A stretch of DNA of 64,000 nt. Source: Adineta vaga. Taxonomy: Eukaryota > Rotifera. Each line of letters starts with the position of its first letter. Position 1 is the stretch's first letter. Position numbers and translations under genes: made by a program. Below, in pieces: positions 50,584 through 63,138 of the stretch. A model generated the notes under the pieces. The model was not told where the DNA came from. It made no database searches and saw nothing but the letters and a program-made list of their open reading frames with translations. Location of the stretch: assembly GCA_021613535.1 (NCBI GenBank), contig CP075493.1:7316001-7380000 (forward strand), read 5' to 3'.

Positions 50584-52944
50584 ATGGCTTCCGCAGAAGT
50601 AAAGACAAAATCTGTACCGTTATTAGCAGGTAGACTTATCAATGTTTATGATCAATTCAAGGTGATCTTGTTTTCATTTATTTAGTTCGTGGTCCCAGTG
50701 CTGTTCAATTAGTAACAAGTCCCGCTCATCAAGATGATATAACAAAAGTGGCTGTTTTTGATATAGAAAATTGTCGTTTAACATGTTTTAGTCGTAGTGG
50801 CCATCAATTTATTATTGCGACGAAAGATGAGTTAGTTAGGTTTTTTTTTCGAATAAGAAATCCTGAATTTTCCAACTTATTTTCTATAGTATTCAAGTGT
50901 ATTGTTGTAATACACGACAAGTTTTATATACTTTACCAAAACGACGAATAAATGCTATGGAATATAGTCCTCAAGATACATATCTGATGTTATTCGAACC
51001 ATTTACGAGTATGTAAAGTAAGATAGACAAAATTTAGAGCAAAAAAAATAAAAACAAGAAATACTTATTTAAATAGCTGTGGCTGGTGAAGAAGAAAAAC
51101 CGAACTTGACTATTTATAAGTCAAATACTGGAGAATTAATTGCTTCTTATATTCATAAGAAACAAAGTGATTGGTATGAACTACAATTCACTTGTTTGAT
51201 CGTAATATTTTCCATGATTTCTAGGGCACCGATTTGGTCTAATAATGAAGCTGTATTTGGTCGTATGCAAACAAATCAAGTCTGGTTCTATGAACCCCCG
51301 AATTTCGGTAAATTTACCCTATAAAATTCAATTTATAATAAATTTCTTGTGACATTTACAGAAAGATATGTCAATCGATTAAGTATTGAAGGTTTACAAA
51401 TGTATAGTTTGGGTAAAAGTAATGCGCCATATACAATTGCCACTTTTATCAAAGGTAAAAAGGTATATGAAGACACAAATATATCTATCTACCTATCTGG
51501 TATTTTACTATAATTCTTCAAAATCTTCTAGGGTATACCCGATTGTGTACGATTACTTAGTTATCCTGATCTAAAAGCGACAATTGCTAGCAAAAGCTTT
51601 TTTAATTTTGATCATGTGAATATGAAATGGAATTTCAAAGGTTAATTTCAATAATTTGAAATCTCAAACTATATGTAATCTAATTTCAGGAACAGCAATA
51701 CTTGTACTTTGTAGTACCGATATGTCAGAGAATAGTTACTATGGTGATACAATACTTCAACATCTCAATCGAAATGGAGATAGTAGTAATATTCAATTAA
51801 GTAAGAAATTTGGATTTGATTTACACATTCAGAATGTATTCGTGTTCTTTTTCTTTCAGGTAAAGCTGGTCCAATTTACAGTATGGAATGGTCTCCTGTT
51901 GCTGATGAATTTATCGTTGTTTATGGATGTATGATTTGGTTCTTGATTTAATTGATAGAATGTTTGATATTTTGTTTAGTTATGCCATCGAAAGCGACTG
52001 TATTCAATGCAAAATGTGATGTAGCATGGGAATTAAGTTCCGGAGCAAAGAATGCTGCATATTACAGTTTTGATGGTTTACATCTCGCACTTTGTGGTTT
52101 TGGAAATGTTGCAGGAAATATTGAAATTTGGTAAGTTAAAAATATTCAATAATGATTACAGTTAAAATGATATTGAATTTGTTTTTTAGGCATATGAAAG
52201 AACGTAAACGCATCTCACAAATAGAAGCATTGGATACAACACATTTTCAATGGTGTTATGATAATTATCATTTTATTACAGCTACAACAGCACCACGTTT
52301 ACGAGTGAAAAATGGGTATAAATGATTTCTCAATGAAAAAAAAACAAACAAATCATACTATTCTATTTTAGTTTCAAAGTGTGGCGTTTAACTGGTGAAC
52401 TTGTTTATGAATATAAAACTGGTGAAAATCAAGAATTATGGCAAGTTTTATGGCAACCAGGAACATACGAACGCGGTCAAAAAGCACCTATCAAAGCAGA
52501 AGATGGTTCTGCACCAGGAAAACGTAAGAAAGAACATTGTTTATATTTATCTTATTATCTCATGTCAAATAGCGAAAGCAGCAGCTGCATATCGACCACC
52601 ACATCTTCGTCAAACAACTCGACAGATTCCTAAATTACATGAAGATGTAACAGCGAAACCAGCTACATCTCATCCTCCACGTGTAGCTAAACCCGGTGGC
52701 GTTGAAGAATTATTTACAGGCGATCTTGAAAAAGATAAAAAAATAAAAACTGCTCATAAAGTATATTTCAAACTGAAACAAATCGATCATACTATTGTAT
52801 TTATATATCTATCTTTAGAAATTACAACAAATTAAAGGTCTAAAAGAAAGATTAGCAAACGGTGATAAACTGGAAGTTGATCAATTAGAAAAGATCAAAC
52901 GTGAAAATGAATTAATTGAAGAACTGGAAACTTTAAGACTCTAA
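50584..52944 (+). CDS. EIF2A: Eukaryotic translation initiation factor 2A
   Basis: Beta-propeller factor delivering Met-tRNA to the 40S subunit by a GTP-independent route. First exon 50584-50629, then a 57-base intron; the junction gives VPLLAVRGPSAVQLVTSP, matching human PLLTVRGSDG. About a dozen exons. Further blocks: ATVFNAKCDVAWEL, NAAYYSFDGLHLALCGFGNV, ITATTAPRLRVKNGFKVW, ENQELWQVLWQPGTYE and AAAYRPPHLRQ. The C-terminal helix (DKKIKTAHKKLQQIKGLKER, LEKIKRENELIEELE) is present. No AATAAA occurs in the 97 bases before NAA50. Confidence 0.93.
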
Positions 52945-53041
52945 TTTTTCTATTCCTAAGGAAAAAAAACATATGCATAAACTGTGTTTTTTTTTTAAAT
53001 CTAAACATGAAATTTGTTGACGTTGATTTTGTTTTTTAGAT

Positions 53042-54140
53042 ATGACAAATACTGTGCCAATGAATAATAATAATAATAATAATAATACCAATAATAATAC
53101 CGTCGTAGATGAAAGTCGAAAAAAACGAAAGTTAGTCAATGAAATTTGTTTTTCTTCTCTTATTCAATCAAGACTTTCTTTATCATAGAGTCAAACGTGT
53201 TACAATCGAATTAGGAGATATAACACAACATAATTTAAAACAATTGAAAGTACTCAATCGAGATGTATTTCCTGTTGCTTACAATGAAAAATTCTACAAA
53301 GATCTCTTAGGTGCTGGTGAATTGTGCAAATTAGGTATGTCTGTTTTGTACGTCAGAAATCTATTTGTATATTAATCAAAAATCAATTTGACAGTATTTT
53401 ATCTCTACAGATCAATGATTGATTAAAGCAATCAATATATACAGAAGAATAATCTTTATACTTATTGATGACTTGAGATTACATCCTGTCTGGAGAACGT
53501 TTGAGATGTTATCAGATGTTTCTTGTTTGTTTGTTTGTTTGATAAAAATCATACACATATATATATGAGTTAATTAAAGCTAAATTAGGCATAGAGATGA
53601 AGGACTTCTTTCAAGGAATGAAAGGAAAAAAAGGATTCGAATATATGCTTTTGTTTTAGCATACTGCAACGATATTGTCGTCGGTGCTGTCTGTTGTCGT
53701 ATTGATCTATTAGAAAACCGTCGACGTTTATATATAATGACATTAGGTGTTTTAGCAAAATATCGTGAACTTGGCTTAGGTACATTAATGCTTGAACATG
53801 TTTTTAAAATTTGTGAACGTGAAGGAAATATTGATAGTATTTATTTGTATGTATTTGGATAGTTTGTTTGTTTGTACAATGAATTGTTTTATTTATTTAT
53901 TTTAGACATGTTCAAATAAATAATGAAACAGCTTTATCCTTTTATAAAAAATTTGGTTTTCAAATTATTTCAACAGCAACAGAATATTATCGTCGTTTAG
54001 AACCCTCTGATGCTTATTTACTTGAACGTCCTTTTAAAAAATCCGCTACAAACGAACAAACAATATCAACATCATCTGCTCAACAGAATACAAAGAAAAT
54101 TCCAACCGTACCTTTATCAACTATTACAGATGTTGATTGA
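53042..54140 (+). CDS. NAA50: N-alpha-acetyltransferase 50
   Basis: GNAT-fold N-terminal acetyltransferase (San), part of or beside NatA, with a role in sister-chromatid cohesion. Exons 53042-53130, 53189-53334, 53660-53846 and 53906-54140 give 218 residues. Contains VTIELGDITQHNLKQLKVLN, FPVAYNEKFYKDLLGAGELC, VGAVCCRIDLLENRRRLYIM and the acetyl-CoA motif YRELGLGTLML. HVQINNETALSFYKKFGF and YYRRLEPSDAYLL follow, close to human. Compared with human (169 residues) it has an extra N-terminus with a run of Asn coded by AAT repeats and a longer Ser/Thr-rich tail. The AG of a T-rich acceptor (TGTTTTTTAG) is two bases before the ATG. The 325-base second intron is long for this window. Confidence 0.95.
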
Positions 54141-54310
54141 TTCAACATGAATTATTATTCATATCGACACATACCTAAATAATCGATGGTTTTTCTTTGT
54201 TGTCATTTGTCTGTGTTTCGTTTTTTTTATAATGAAAAAATACATATACATATAAAGAAACAAGAAAAATCGAATATCATCGACACATAGGAGACGACGA
54301 ACAGTTCCAG

Positions 54311-55542
54311 TTAAACATTCGGAGTGTTAGATTCTTGTCTGACGCTTTTGGGTGTTGATATTGTCGAGGGAACTACACGTTTTGAAAATTTTGCTATTTG
54401 ATAGTCGTCGTTATCAGATCGACTTAATGATGTAGCTCGAACGAGCATCTAAACAACAAGTATTATCATGTCTCAGATGAGAAGATAATAGATTTATACC
54501 GGTTCTGCAGTTGGATCTTCACGAGTCGATGGTACAGTGATAGCTAAAATTAAAGAGAAGATAATGGAATTCAATAGGATTTTTTTTTCTTGAATTATTA
54601 CTTCGTTCACCAGTTAGGCGACGTTCTGGTGTTAATTGTTTGATATCGGCTGAACCTTTTTTTGAGTTACGAAGAAATGCTAAAATACCACCGAGTATGA
54701 GAAGAAGTAGAAGCATAGCACCAACTGCAACCAAAAGCCATGCCCATACTGTTAAACGATGTCGTAGACCACGAATTTTGGGACAATTACGGAATTTAGA
54801 TGCAGTTAATTCAGAATTTCCTACGAAAACGATATTTTAAAATTAGATTAAAATTGAACTTATCAATTCTTTTAACCTGGTAATGTAAATTCACAAGCAA
54901 GTCTAAAATTTCGTTCATGACAATCTATTTGACGTATGCAGATATTATTTGAGCCAATGTCACTTGTTTCAAAACATGTACCATTCGAATATTCGGGATT
55001 CACACAATAATGAGGCCAATAATCTTCTTTTCCATCCTTACATCGTTGTAAAGTATCATAATCGGATGGCAATTGAATTGCATAATGAAGTTCATCATAG
55101 TCACGAAAAAGTGCTTGTAAGATTTTCGTTTTTTCTGGTGTATTTAAAACTAATTGTCGTATACCTCTTGTTGGTTTAGTACTATTACGACTAATGAGAG
55201 AATACTGTTGTCGTTCTAATAAACGTGGTGTTCGTCGTGTGCATAAACGTTGAGTTTGATGCCATGAATATCTTTGGCCCATCGTAGAAAAATAGAGGCA
55301 TTCATTACCGATTTGATAGAAACTATACGGAATTGACCACGTTGAAAATGTGCATCAAATGATGATTTCGAACTACGAATTGGCTCATAGATTTCTATAT
55401 TGTAAAATGAAATTCTTAGTATTAGTTCTTGTTTTAGAAATCAAATACCTTGTATGAAATCTTTGTCATCATCATCATATTGCGCATTTATTAATATAAG
55501 AAGCGAAATAAAACATAGTAAGATCAAATTACCATACGACAT
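54311..55542 (-). CDS. C-type-lectin-like single-pass membrane protein (frame junction unresolved)
   Basis: Start MSYGNLILLCFISLLILINA is a signal peptide, followed by an Asp run. The ectodomain has C-type-lectin-like features: NECLYFSTMGQRYSWHQTQRLC near its start and IDCHERNFRLACEF at its end, with cysteines in typical positions. After it come a membrane span (WAWLLVAVGAMLLLLLILGG) and a cytoplasmic tail with KQLTPERRLTGER, ending NTPNV. Between the first exons and the lectin domain (about 55320-55400) the reading frame shifts: the upstream frame reads EIYEPIRSSKSSFDAH, the lectin frame TWSIPYSFYQIGNEC. I could not find a GT...AG pair that joins them in phase. It is either an unusual splice, a real frameshift or a base error. 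Carbohydrate-binding residues (EPN/QPD) are not evident. Confidence 0.65.
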
Positions 55543-56182
55543 ATCTGCTAATCAATACGACAAGATTCTTGTTTATATGTCAGTGGGTGTTGAGTTAGGA
55601 AAGAATAACGAGAACTATTGGATAGACGAATATCATTGCCATTGCTTAACGTACGCCTTTTTTATTATGTATTTTTCTCTTTCTGTTATAGTCATTGATA
55701 ATATTCGAAGCCAATACATGTCGTAACCACACTATTCTGTCTTCTTTCCTTTCTTTTTCTTCTTTTCTTCTCATAATAGTAATACAACTAAGATTTTTAT
55801 GCCATTGTCTCAACCTAGTAAACATACGTCTTAGTTCTTTTGTCAATGTAAATATGTAAAGGGAGAGAGAGAGAAGAATATTATGGTCTGTCACTCTCCA
55901 TCAATTATAAATATAATCAGTGATCAGTCCAAAGAAAAAACATACAGATATACAGATCAATTGACGGAACATTACCTGTAAATTGCTCAGAACGAAGAAA
56001 GAAGAAATGATAACGATTGCCAACGGACAATGTACAATCATTGAAAATCTGAAGCGTTCTATATTTATTAAATTTACAGCAAAACAATCAATTACATAAG
56101 TTCCGAATACGTTAGGTAATCATCTCTTTTTTTCTCACTATTTCCGTCATTGATTTTCATCTTTCAATAACCAATCAGATTC
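55543..56182. other. Intergenic
   Basis: 640 AT-rich bases between the 3' end of the GABA-B-like gene and the start of the lectin-like gene. Short frames here are without domains. A GA-rich run occurs at about 55860-55876. Confidence 0.4.
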
Positions 56183-59100
56183 TCATGTGAATGTTGTTTC
56201 ATCTGTACTATTTTCAAATAATGCTGAAAGTAGAAAAAGACGTTTTTTTTTCTCATATCGTAAAAATTTGAATAGAACATACGTAGAAATATTTCATATT
56301 GATATACTTTATCTTTTGTATCTTCGACTGCAGAAATTAGATGATCAATCAATTCATCACACTAAAATAATATCAAATTCAGATCTTGTGAAAACAATCT
56401 TACAGAGAAAAAACTACGAACTTTCATTGCATTTAATCGTAAGATTTCATTTTGTTTTATTAGTACTTTAATTTGTGTTAATAATTTCTGTTTCGTATAT
56501 TCATGATTATCGGGTGATTTGGATTTCGCTTTTATTAACATTGCACGTTGTGGTTTTGCTCTTGAACGTGGATCTTTAGCTACTTCAAGAACTTTTGGCA
56601 CAAACACAAGACATAATGTTATCGTTACACAAAGTAAAATAAATATTGATGTTAATATATAAGATCGTTCATGTTGATCACGTAAGAAATAACCAACGAC
56701 AGCTGTTGTTATACTTAAAAGAACAACATTGTAAAGACTCATACCAACATAAGTAGAATCATTTAATGCATTTATATGAACATTGCGTGTTGCCCATGCA
56801 AAACGTGAACCAACAACCTTATTGAAAAGAAAAATAGACAAATGAATACTTTTAATATAGAATAACACATTAAGTTAACAATGAAAGAGAGAAAGAAAGA
56901 AAAAGAACTTGTTAGGTTTTACTAATTCAATTGATCGAAATCGTTTCTTTTAAAAATATCAATGAAAGAATGTGATTTACCATGAGTACACCTTTGTAAA
57001 TCGATTGCATTGTAAACCAAAGTGATCGTCGTTTTGATAGACATTCTTCATAATTCCATAGAATAACAATATCTTCATCTTTTGTCTATGAAATTCATCA
57101 AAGAATCTGGTTTTTTTTAAAAAGAAGTTCATATACCTGTATTTGACTACTATGATGAATAATCTTCAATGGATCAAGAATTTGCCATGATGCTAATAAG
57201 ATTGTATCAAGAGCAAAAAGAATTCCAACAAAAATAAATAACCGATAATCTTTAATTGCCTATAAACCAAAAGACTTTTCATCTTCTTTTAAAAATCGAA
57301 TATTTCTATTCATTACTCGTTTCGAAGCATTGACATTCGTGAATATTGTATGAACACGCCATGTTTTACTAAATATAGCTCCAAAAGATATTGTAAAACC
57401 AATGGATAGAGTCCAAATACGAGCCTTATCAACATTACACATCAAGAAAGCAACGTAAAACTATCAAATCGATCTTACTGCACAGATAAAATTCATAGCT
57501 GCTTCTGAATTTCGTATACCCAATAGAGACGAATCAATACCCATAAGAAGTACACTTATATAGGAAAGTATGCAACCAGCAATAATTAAATTATTTATTT
57601 GTGGACTTGACATTCGTATAAAACTAAAGAGAAAAAAAAACAGTAGTCAGAAGAGCAACAGAAACCTTTTCTCTTACCGATGTGTACGAAAGATAATATT
57701 AAAGACAAAAAATCCCAAAGCTAGGCAAATTCCTGTTCCACTAATACTTGCCATAATCGTATAGGTTAACGTTGATATACGCTGATCACGTTTAATACGT
57801 TTAATACGATCATTTGGTGGTCCTTGTCCTATTTAAATCACTAATAAATCATCGATAGAAAAAGAAAATTAATCATTACCATGCCAAGTTATATTTCTTT
57901 CATTGCTTGCTGAAACAAGAATATATTTCGAATGATTTGTTGGTAATGCAACAAACAATTTCACAATGTCAACCATTGATGATTTATGACTAGGAGAAAC
58001 TATGTCAAATGTTAAATAAAATACAGAGTTTATATTGATAGTTATTTTTTTTACGTACCTAAAAGTTGTTCAATAACAATTTCACCAATACGATCACCAT
58101 TATGAAATCGTACACGTCCTGTAACACCTTCGATATCAATTGTTTGAATAATATTAATCAATTCATGACGCCAACATTCTTGACGCCAGATAGAATCAAG
58201 ATGAAATTGATTTGGACAAGTATGTAACTTTTCAAATGCTGCTGTTAAAGTTAATACAGCATCAAATGCATATCCAACGAAATAATCCGATGTGTCTAAT
58301 GTTGTTAAATCAAATTTAAATTGCTCTAATGTCTAAATAAAAAAGGATAATATGTCCACAAAAAAAAGCAAACAAGTTTTTTACTAAATCAGCCATAGTT
58401 CTTCTTTTTGTATCGTAACCAAGTTTTGCTACACGTGTTTGAAGTGTTCCATTAAAAGCTTGAAGAATTTCTGATGTATTACAAGGACCTGGATTATTTA
58501 ACCACCAATCTGACTCATAATAACCAACAATAATCCATTGAAAACGTGCACCATATAGATTGTATCGAAATGCCTAGGAAAATCTTTATTATTCATTGAA
58601 AATGAATTAGTTTGATTTAATTACTTCACAAAAGATTCGAACAGCCATGGTTGAATTGAAATTTCCAAGAATAATTCGAATATTATTTTTCTAGAGAAGA
58701 AAAAACCTCTTCATTTTTCTGTTTATATCAATGGAAATATTGATATTAATAAAATAAAATCTTTCTTTTGTTCGAAGAGAATAGATGTCTAATGATATAC
58801 TTCTCGAGTTAATTGTCGGAAACCTCGAAAGAAATAGACTCTTCAATATGCATATATCGAAATTCTTTACGTTCGATTGATGTCTAGAACTTATATTACC
58901 TGTAATTCATCGAATGCATCTTTTAAAGAATTTCGTGTTCGATTGACTTGAGTTTCATCCAAATCTTTGAATGATATACCTTTTGATAGAGCATTTTCCC
59001 AATCATGTTCATCTTGTAAAAGATCATTAAATCTTGTTACGGGCTAGAATATCAAATGAAAAGAACTTAGAGATAATCGCTTTCTCTTCTTGTTAATTAC

Positions 59101-59730
59101 CATCGTATATTGTCTTTCATATTGATACAATATTCCAAATCGACGCCAATTATATTTTCGTAATAATAACTTACGAGCTAAAAGAAATAATCAAGATATT
59201 AAATGTAATAGTCTATTTGTTTTCTCTTACCAATATTATGTTGAGAATCACCGGGAACAGTTCGTATTAATGATGGATATTTTTCTCGAGCAGTAAAAAG
59301 TGAACTTGTTTCTGAATAGATAATCTTCAAAATAAAGAAATGATTAAAGAATTTTTTTAATCACAGATGAAATGCTTACGATAGTCATATCAAAGATTCC
59401 AGCAGTTTCTGCAATTGCTGAAGCAACTGTTTGACATGATCCACTGAAAATTGCTAATGGTCTCGGTTTTCGATGGATCATATCGAAAATAAGTTTTGTT
59501 CCAATAGCCATATCACATGGAATATCATGTTCATGCCGTTGAATTTCCAGTTCTGTTTGAATAGTTTTGATTGATTTTAAACGAGTCAATGCATAATCAA
59601 TAATTATTGATGATGAAACATTCTTTTCTTGATGTTCTTTTGTAAATAGACCAATTAAGGGAATTTGTTTTGCTTTTATCATAAAAATAATTGATAAAAG
59701 AATATACACAATACTAAATGAATAATACAT
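56183..59730 (-). CDS. GABA-B-type metabotropic receptor (class C GPCR)
   Basis: Seven-span receptor for GABA or a similar ligand, signalling through G proteins as a dimer in other animals. Starts MYYSFSIVYILLSIIFMIKA (signal peptide). The Venus-flytrap ligand domain follows (QIPLIGLFTKEHQE, SGSCQTVASAIAETAG, YSETSSLFTAREKYPSLIRT, RKYNWRRFGILYQYE). The seven spans include FTISFGAIFSKTWRVHTIFT, FIFVGILFALDTILLASWQI and YILTSIFILLCVTITLCLVF then VPK. A C-terminal coiled coil (YTKQKLLTQIKVLIKQNEIL) matches the dimerisation helix of GABA-B receptors. About 18 exons with short introns. The last exon ends at a TGA at 56183 after ENSTDETTFT. No sushi domains are seen. Whether it is a subunit-1 or subunit-2 type is not clear. 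Confidence 0.88.
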
Positions 59731-60554
59731 GGAAAAGTAAGGTGTGAATATTCAAATAAGAATAGTTATTCTAGAAAACAAATATAAGAAGAAGAAGAAA
59801 ACGAAGAAGAACAAAAAAAAGAATACTGTCGATCAATGTAACTCTTATTATTCTTTTGTATTTTGTTCCTTTTCATCAAGGTTAACAATTGATTGTTAGT
59901 GAGTTGATTAAAAATTGATTGACTAGAAGAACAAAAATTTCAATGTCTATTTTACCTCGTTATCATAACTTGACATGAACACTAAGTCAATCGTTCTTTT
60001 ATATACAAATGAATATTCTTCTTCTTATACATTCAGAAACTAGACGAAAGAAATCTTATTTGATTACGACGAGACGTTCAAATATAATTCATTCAATAAT
60101 GATAATGGACAACATTAGATATACAATTGAATTGTCATTAAAGGCCGAATATCATCTTCATTCAAGTACTTTTAGATAAAAGAATCTAGACATCCTACTG
60201 TGAAATATCGAAAGGGATTTATAAAAATATCTATAATCCAAAATGATCGCGTTTTGTCTTTTCCTCTTTCCATTGAACAAATAGATTGATATAGATATAA
60301 ACCAAATCTAATATCAAGATAGCAAGAGTATTTCTTAATACGGATGTATTTTATCGTTCTTTCTTCTTTCGTTCTATTCATTTCTTTTCCTCAAGAGAAA
60401 TGACACTCATTTTATTCAAATTGAATTATTTCTTGGAATAAAGACAACGACAACAACAACAACACAACTATCAGAGCAGAACCATACACATAAAATTCTC
60501 TGATGAGAGAAAGAAAAAGAATGTTTCATATTCTAAACAAAGATCGTTGATATT
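59731..60554. other. Intergenic
   Basis: AT-rich, with a GAAGAA-rich patch near 59790-59815 and CAA triplets at about 60447-60463. No supported gene. Confidence 0.4.
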
Positions 60555-61523
60555 TTAAATTTGTGTTAAAAACAAGAGTACACCACTAAAATGTGTATAT
60601 GTATAACCATATATATTGTTACGTGGAGCTGATTGACCAGGATCATTTGAATCTCCAATTGCTTCGACCATAACTTGATCATTTAGATCTAATTCAGCAT
60701 AGACAGATCCACGAACATGTGAAAAACGACGTCGACAATCACAACGTATCATACTTAGAACATTGATTTGATTATGAAGAATACGTACAGTAGCCTACAA
60801 TTTCATAACAACAAGAAATATAATTCTTATTATTATGTTATGAGAAAAAATAATCACATACAATTGAATCCATTTGTGCCATGATTGTCATACTAAATTT
60901 ATAGATACCTCGATGTGTAGCTGTAAATACACCTGTTGATGGATTATAACCATTTCCTTCATTAATATCAGCATTTTCAAAAAGAATTGTTTCCGATCGA
61001 TTGGATTCCACGGATAGCATTTTTTGAAGGTATGCCATAAATGCGACAACAGGCACTGATTCTTTCGATCGACCAACTTCACCTACACGAACAGCAAAGA
61101 GATTTATCTTGAACAAAATTCAATTATATCATTACCTTGAGGTCCAACAGCACCACGTGGTCCAGAATTTCCTGGGGGTCCTGGTAAACCTGGTGGTCCA
61201 GATGGTCCATGCATTGCTAAGAATGAATCAACAGTAAAACGACGATTGCGCATATCTCTATCATAAGGTGCTAAGAAGAATAATTTCGAATTCATATCAA
61301 GAAAGAAAAGAATTTAATTTTACTAACATAGATTTGGAATTGCTGGACATCGTACTGACAAATGGCACATGTCATTTTCATCAACATATTCTTTTACGGT
61401 ATCATTGATATAAACTGTTTCACTTGGCGCTTGTCGTGTATAATGTTTATATGGATAATATTGAGTTTGTATTCGTTCGAAAGAATAAAAGATTAGAAAA
61501 ATTATTGAATATAATCGCATCAT
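60555..61523 (-). CDS. Secreted collagen/C1q-domain protein
   Basis: Small C1q/TNF-superfamily protein, probably trimeric and extracellular. It begins MMRLYSIIFLIFYSFERIQT (signal peptide; an in-frame GTG lies upstream but the ATG pair at 61523 and 61520 is preferred). A short Cys-containing segment (DENDMCHLSVRCPAIPNLC) follows, then about eight Gly-x-y triplets (GPSGPPGLPGPPGNSGPRGA). The C1q domain has VPVVAFMAYL, ETILFENADINEGNGYNPST, GVFTATHRGIYKFSMTI and the end SGVLLFLTQI. Five or so exons. The collagen stretch is very short, so oligomerisation may be limited to trimers. Its partner or ligand cannot be told from sequence. Confidence 0.85.
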
Positions 61524-62334
61524 ATTTATATAATCAATATACACTTCGCTGAAGAAATATTTCTATCGTTGATGTTGTTGTTATTTTCAATGTGCATACT
61601 ATTAAATCAGTAGTATTTCCTGGAGATTTTTTTCTCTCTTCATCACATTCTTTTTGGTTGACTTCGTTACTGAGAAATAACGAAGACTTTTGTTCTAACC
61701 CGTATGCACGGAGTTTGAAGAAGAAGAGAAAAAAGAGCGAGGAAAAGGAGAAGAAGAAAGAATTATTAATAAGCATTGAATCTGATGATTTCTTTTTATT
61801 CTGACTTACTGTTGTTATTCTCGGTCGACTTTTTGCGTCGCTTGAAGATATATGTCTAGCTGAACATTCTATCGCTCTTTCACCACAATTCATATGATTA
61901 ATTGTGTGTATGTCTGTAATCTGTTTTTTTTAATGACATTTTTATTCGTCCGAATAGAATTCAATATGACACATGAAATCAACAGATGAGATCATCCAGA
62001 ATTCGAAAGTTTCATCATGAAAAACTAGAAATATAGAGCTAATAATTAGGATGAACTTTCTTTTATAACAAATAAGCAAACATTTTGATTAGTTCGAAAG
62101 TAAACTATTTTCTAAATGGTAAATATACGTCTTATAGCTAAAGAAGGTAGAAAAGACCCTTTATTAAATATGTTCTCGATACTATTTTTCTGTTAAAATT
62201 GACATATTTATTTACAGAAAGAGAAATGATCTTTACTCAATTTTATATTTTTATAAATTTATCAATGTAAAAATAAGATAAAATAAATGTGTTGTTTTTC
62301 AAAACATTGAATCAATTGTTTTCCAGTTCATCTA
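61524..62334. other. Intergenic
   Basis: AT-rich. A minus-strand frame at 61534-61893 begins MNCGERAIECSARH and runs into a good GT donor (ACA|GTAAGT, about 61806-61811) but does not join the C1q gene in phase. It may be an untranslated exon or chance. Confidence 0.4.
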
Positions 62335-63138
62335 TCAGGAAATATTTTCAGCGACAGTCGAACATTTTCTATTTGTTTCCGGTACTTTTTCTACGGTAAA
62401 TCTAATTGAATGATTATTTGATCGTTTCTGTGATTCATTTGTAGTGAGTAATGTAGATTGTTTTTCAGTCATAGGCAGTTCTTCTTGTGTCGGTGGTACG
62501 GGTGTTTGTGGTTGAGAATTAACTCGAAAGATGGGTCGTCGATTATGTAAAGAACCTCCACTTGATCGACGTGAAATAAATCTTTTAGAGAAAAATTTTG
62601 ATGTATCAAATCGATTATCATGTGATGTATGAAGTTGTGTTATTGGAAGGGTATCACTATCATGATCCTCTGCGTTTCGTGCATTCATACGATGTATATC
62701 TGCTAATTTTCTATTGATATGTCCAATTGTGACACTATCTGCTGTTATCGTTTGATAATATTGTGCATGTGGTTCATTCTGTTTTTCTGCTGTAGAATAA
62801 TAGATTTTCCAAAGACGTTGTCGATTTTCTGGATCTCTTAATTCGTAAAGAATTTGTTTTTTCGTATTATCAGCTTGAATATCATGATATCGAGCAAATG
62901 GATTTGCATTCGATGATGCCGATTTACCAGATGTTTCATAATCAAATAAAAATCGACTTTCAAACGTTCGTGGACGTACACGAAAGAAAAGCATTAGAAC
63001 TAAACCAGCTGAATACCATATTAAAATAACAGCAATATATATAGCTGCACCTTCATAATCATAATCATTTGCTGAATCGTTCGTTGCTGTCGTACTGCCA
63101 ACTATCGATGAGTTTGGTGGTGTCACCAACGATACCAT
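62335..63138 (-). CDS. Single-pass membrane protein with a long cytoplasmic tail (KCNE-like layout)
   Basis: Single-exon frame of 267 residues from the ATG at 63138 (MVSLVTPPNSSIV). A short N-terminus with an Asn-Ser-Ser site is followed by one membrane span at about residues 31-53 (AAIYIAVILIWYSAGLVLML) and FFRVRPRTFESRF. The remaining residues are hydrophilic, with RRSSGGS-type phosphorylation sites and proline patches (TPVPPTQEELP). The layout of a short outside part, one span and a basic juxtamembrane segment resembles KCNE potassium-channel subunits, but the similarity is weak and the tail is long. An extended frame begins at 63201; a T-rich acceptor (TTTTCTTTTAG) eight bases before the chosen ATG argues for the shorter start. 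Confidence 0.6.
   Translation of the reverse strand: MVSLVTPPNSSIVGSTTATNDSANDYDYEGAAIYIAVILIWYSAGLVLMLFFRVRPRTFESRFLFDYETSGKSASSNANPFARYHDIQADNTKKQILYELRDPENRQRLWKIYYSTAEKQNEPHAQYYQTITADSVTIGHINRKLADIHRMNARNAEDHDSDTLPITQLHTSHDNRFDTSKFFSKRFISRRSSGGSLHNRRPIFRVNSQPQTPVPPTQEELPMTEKQSTLLTTNESQKRSNNHSIRFTVEKVPETNRKCSTVAENIS

Noticed and set aside
50629-50690. A 24-base intron GTGATC...TTTAG in eIF2A
   Set aside because: A donor at 50630 gives a normal 57-base intron and restores the conserved VRG start, so the tiny intron is not needed.
61534-61893. Possible N-terminal exon of the C1q gene (MNCGERAIECS...)
   Set aside because: Its donor does not join the signal-peptide exon in phase, and the second exon has its own start and signal peptide.
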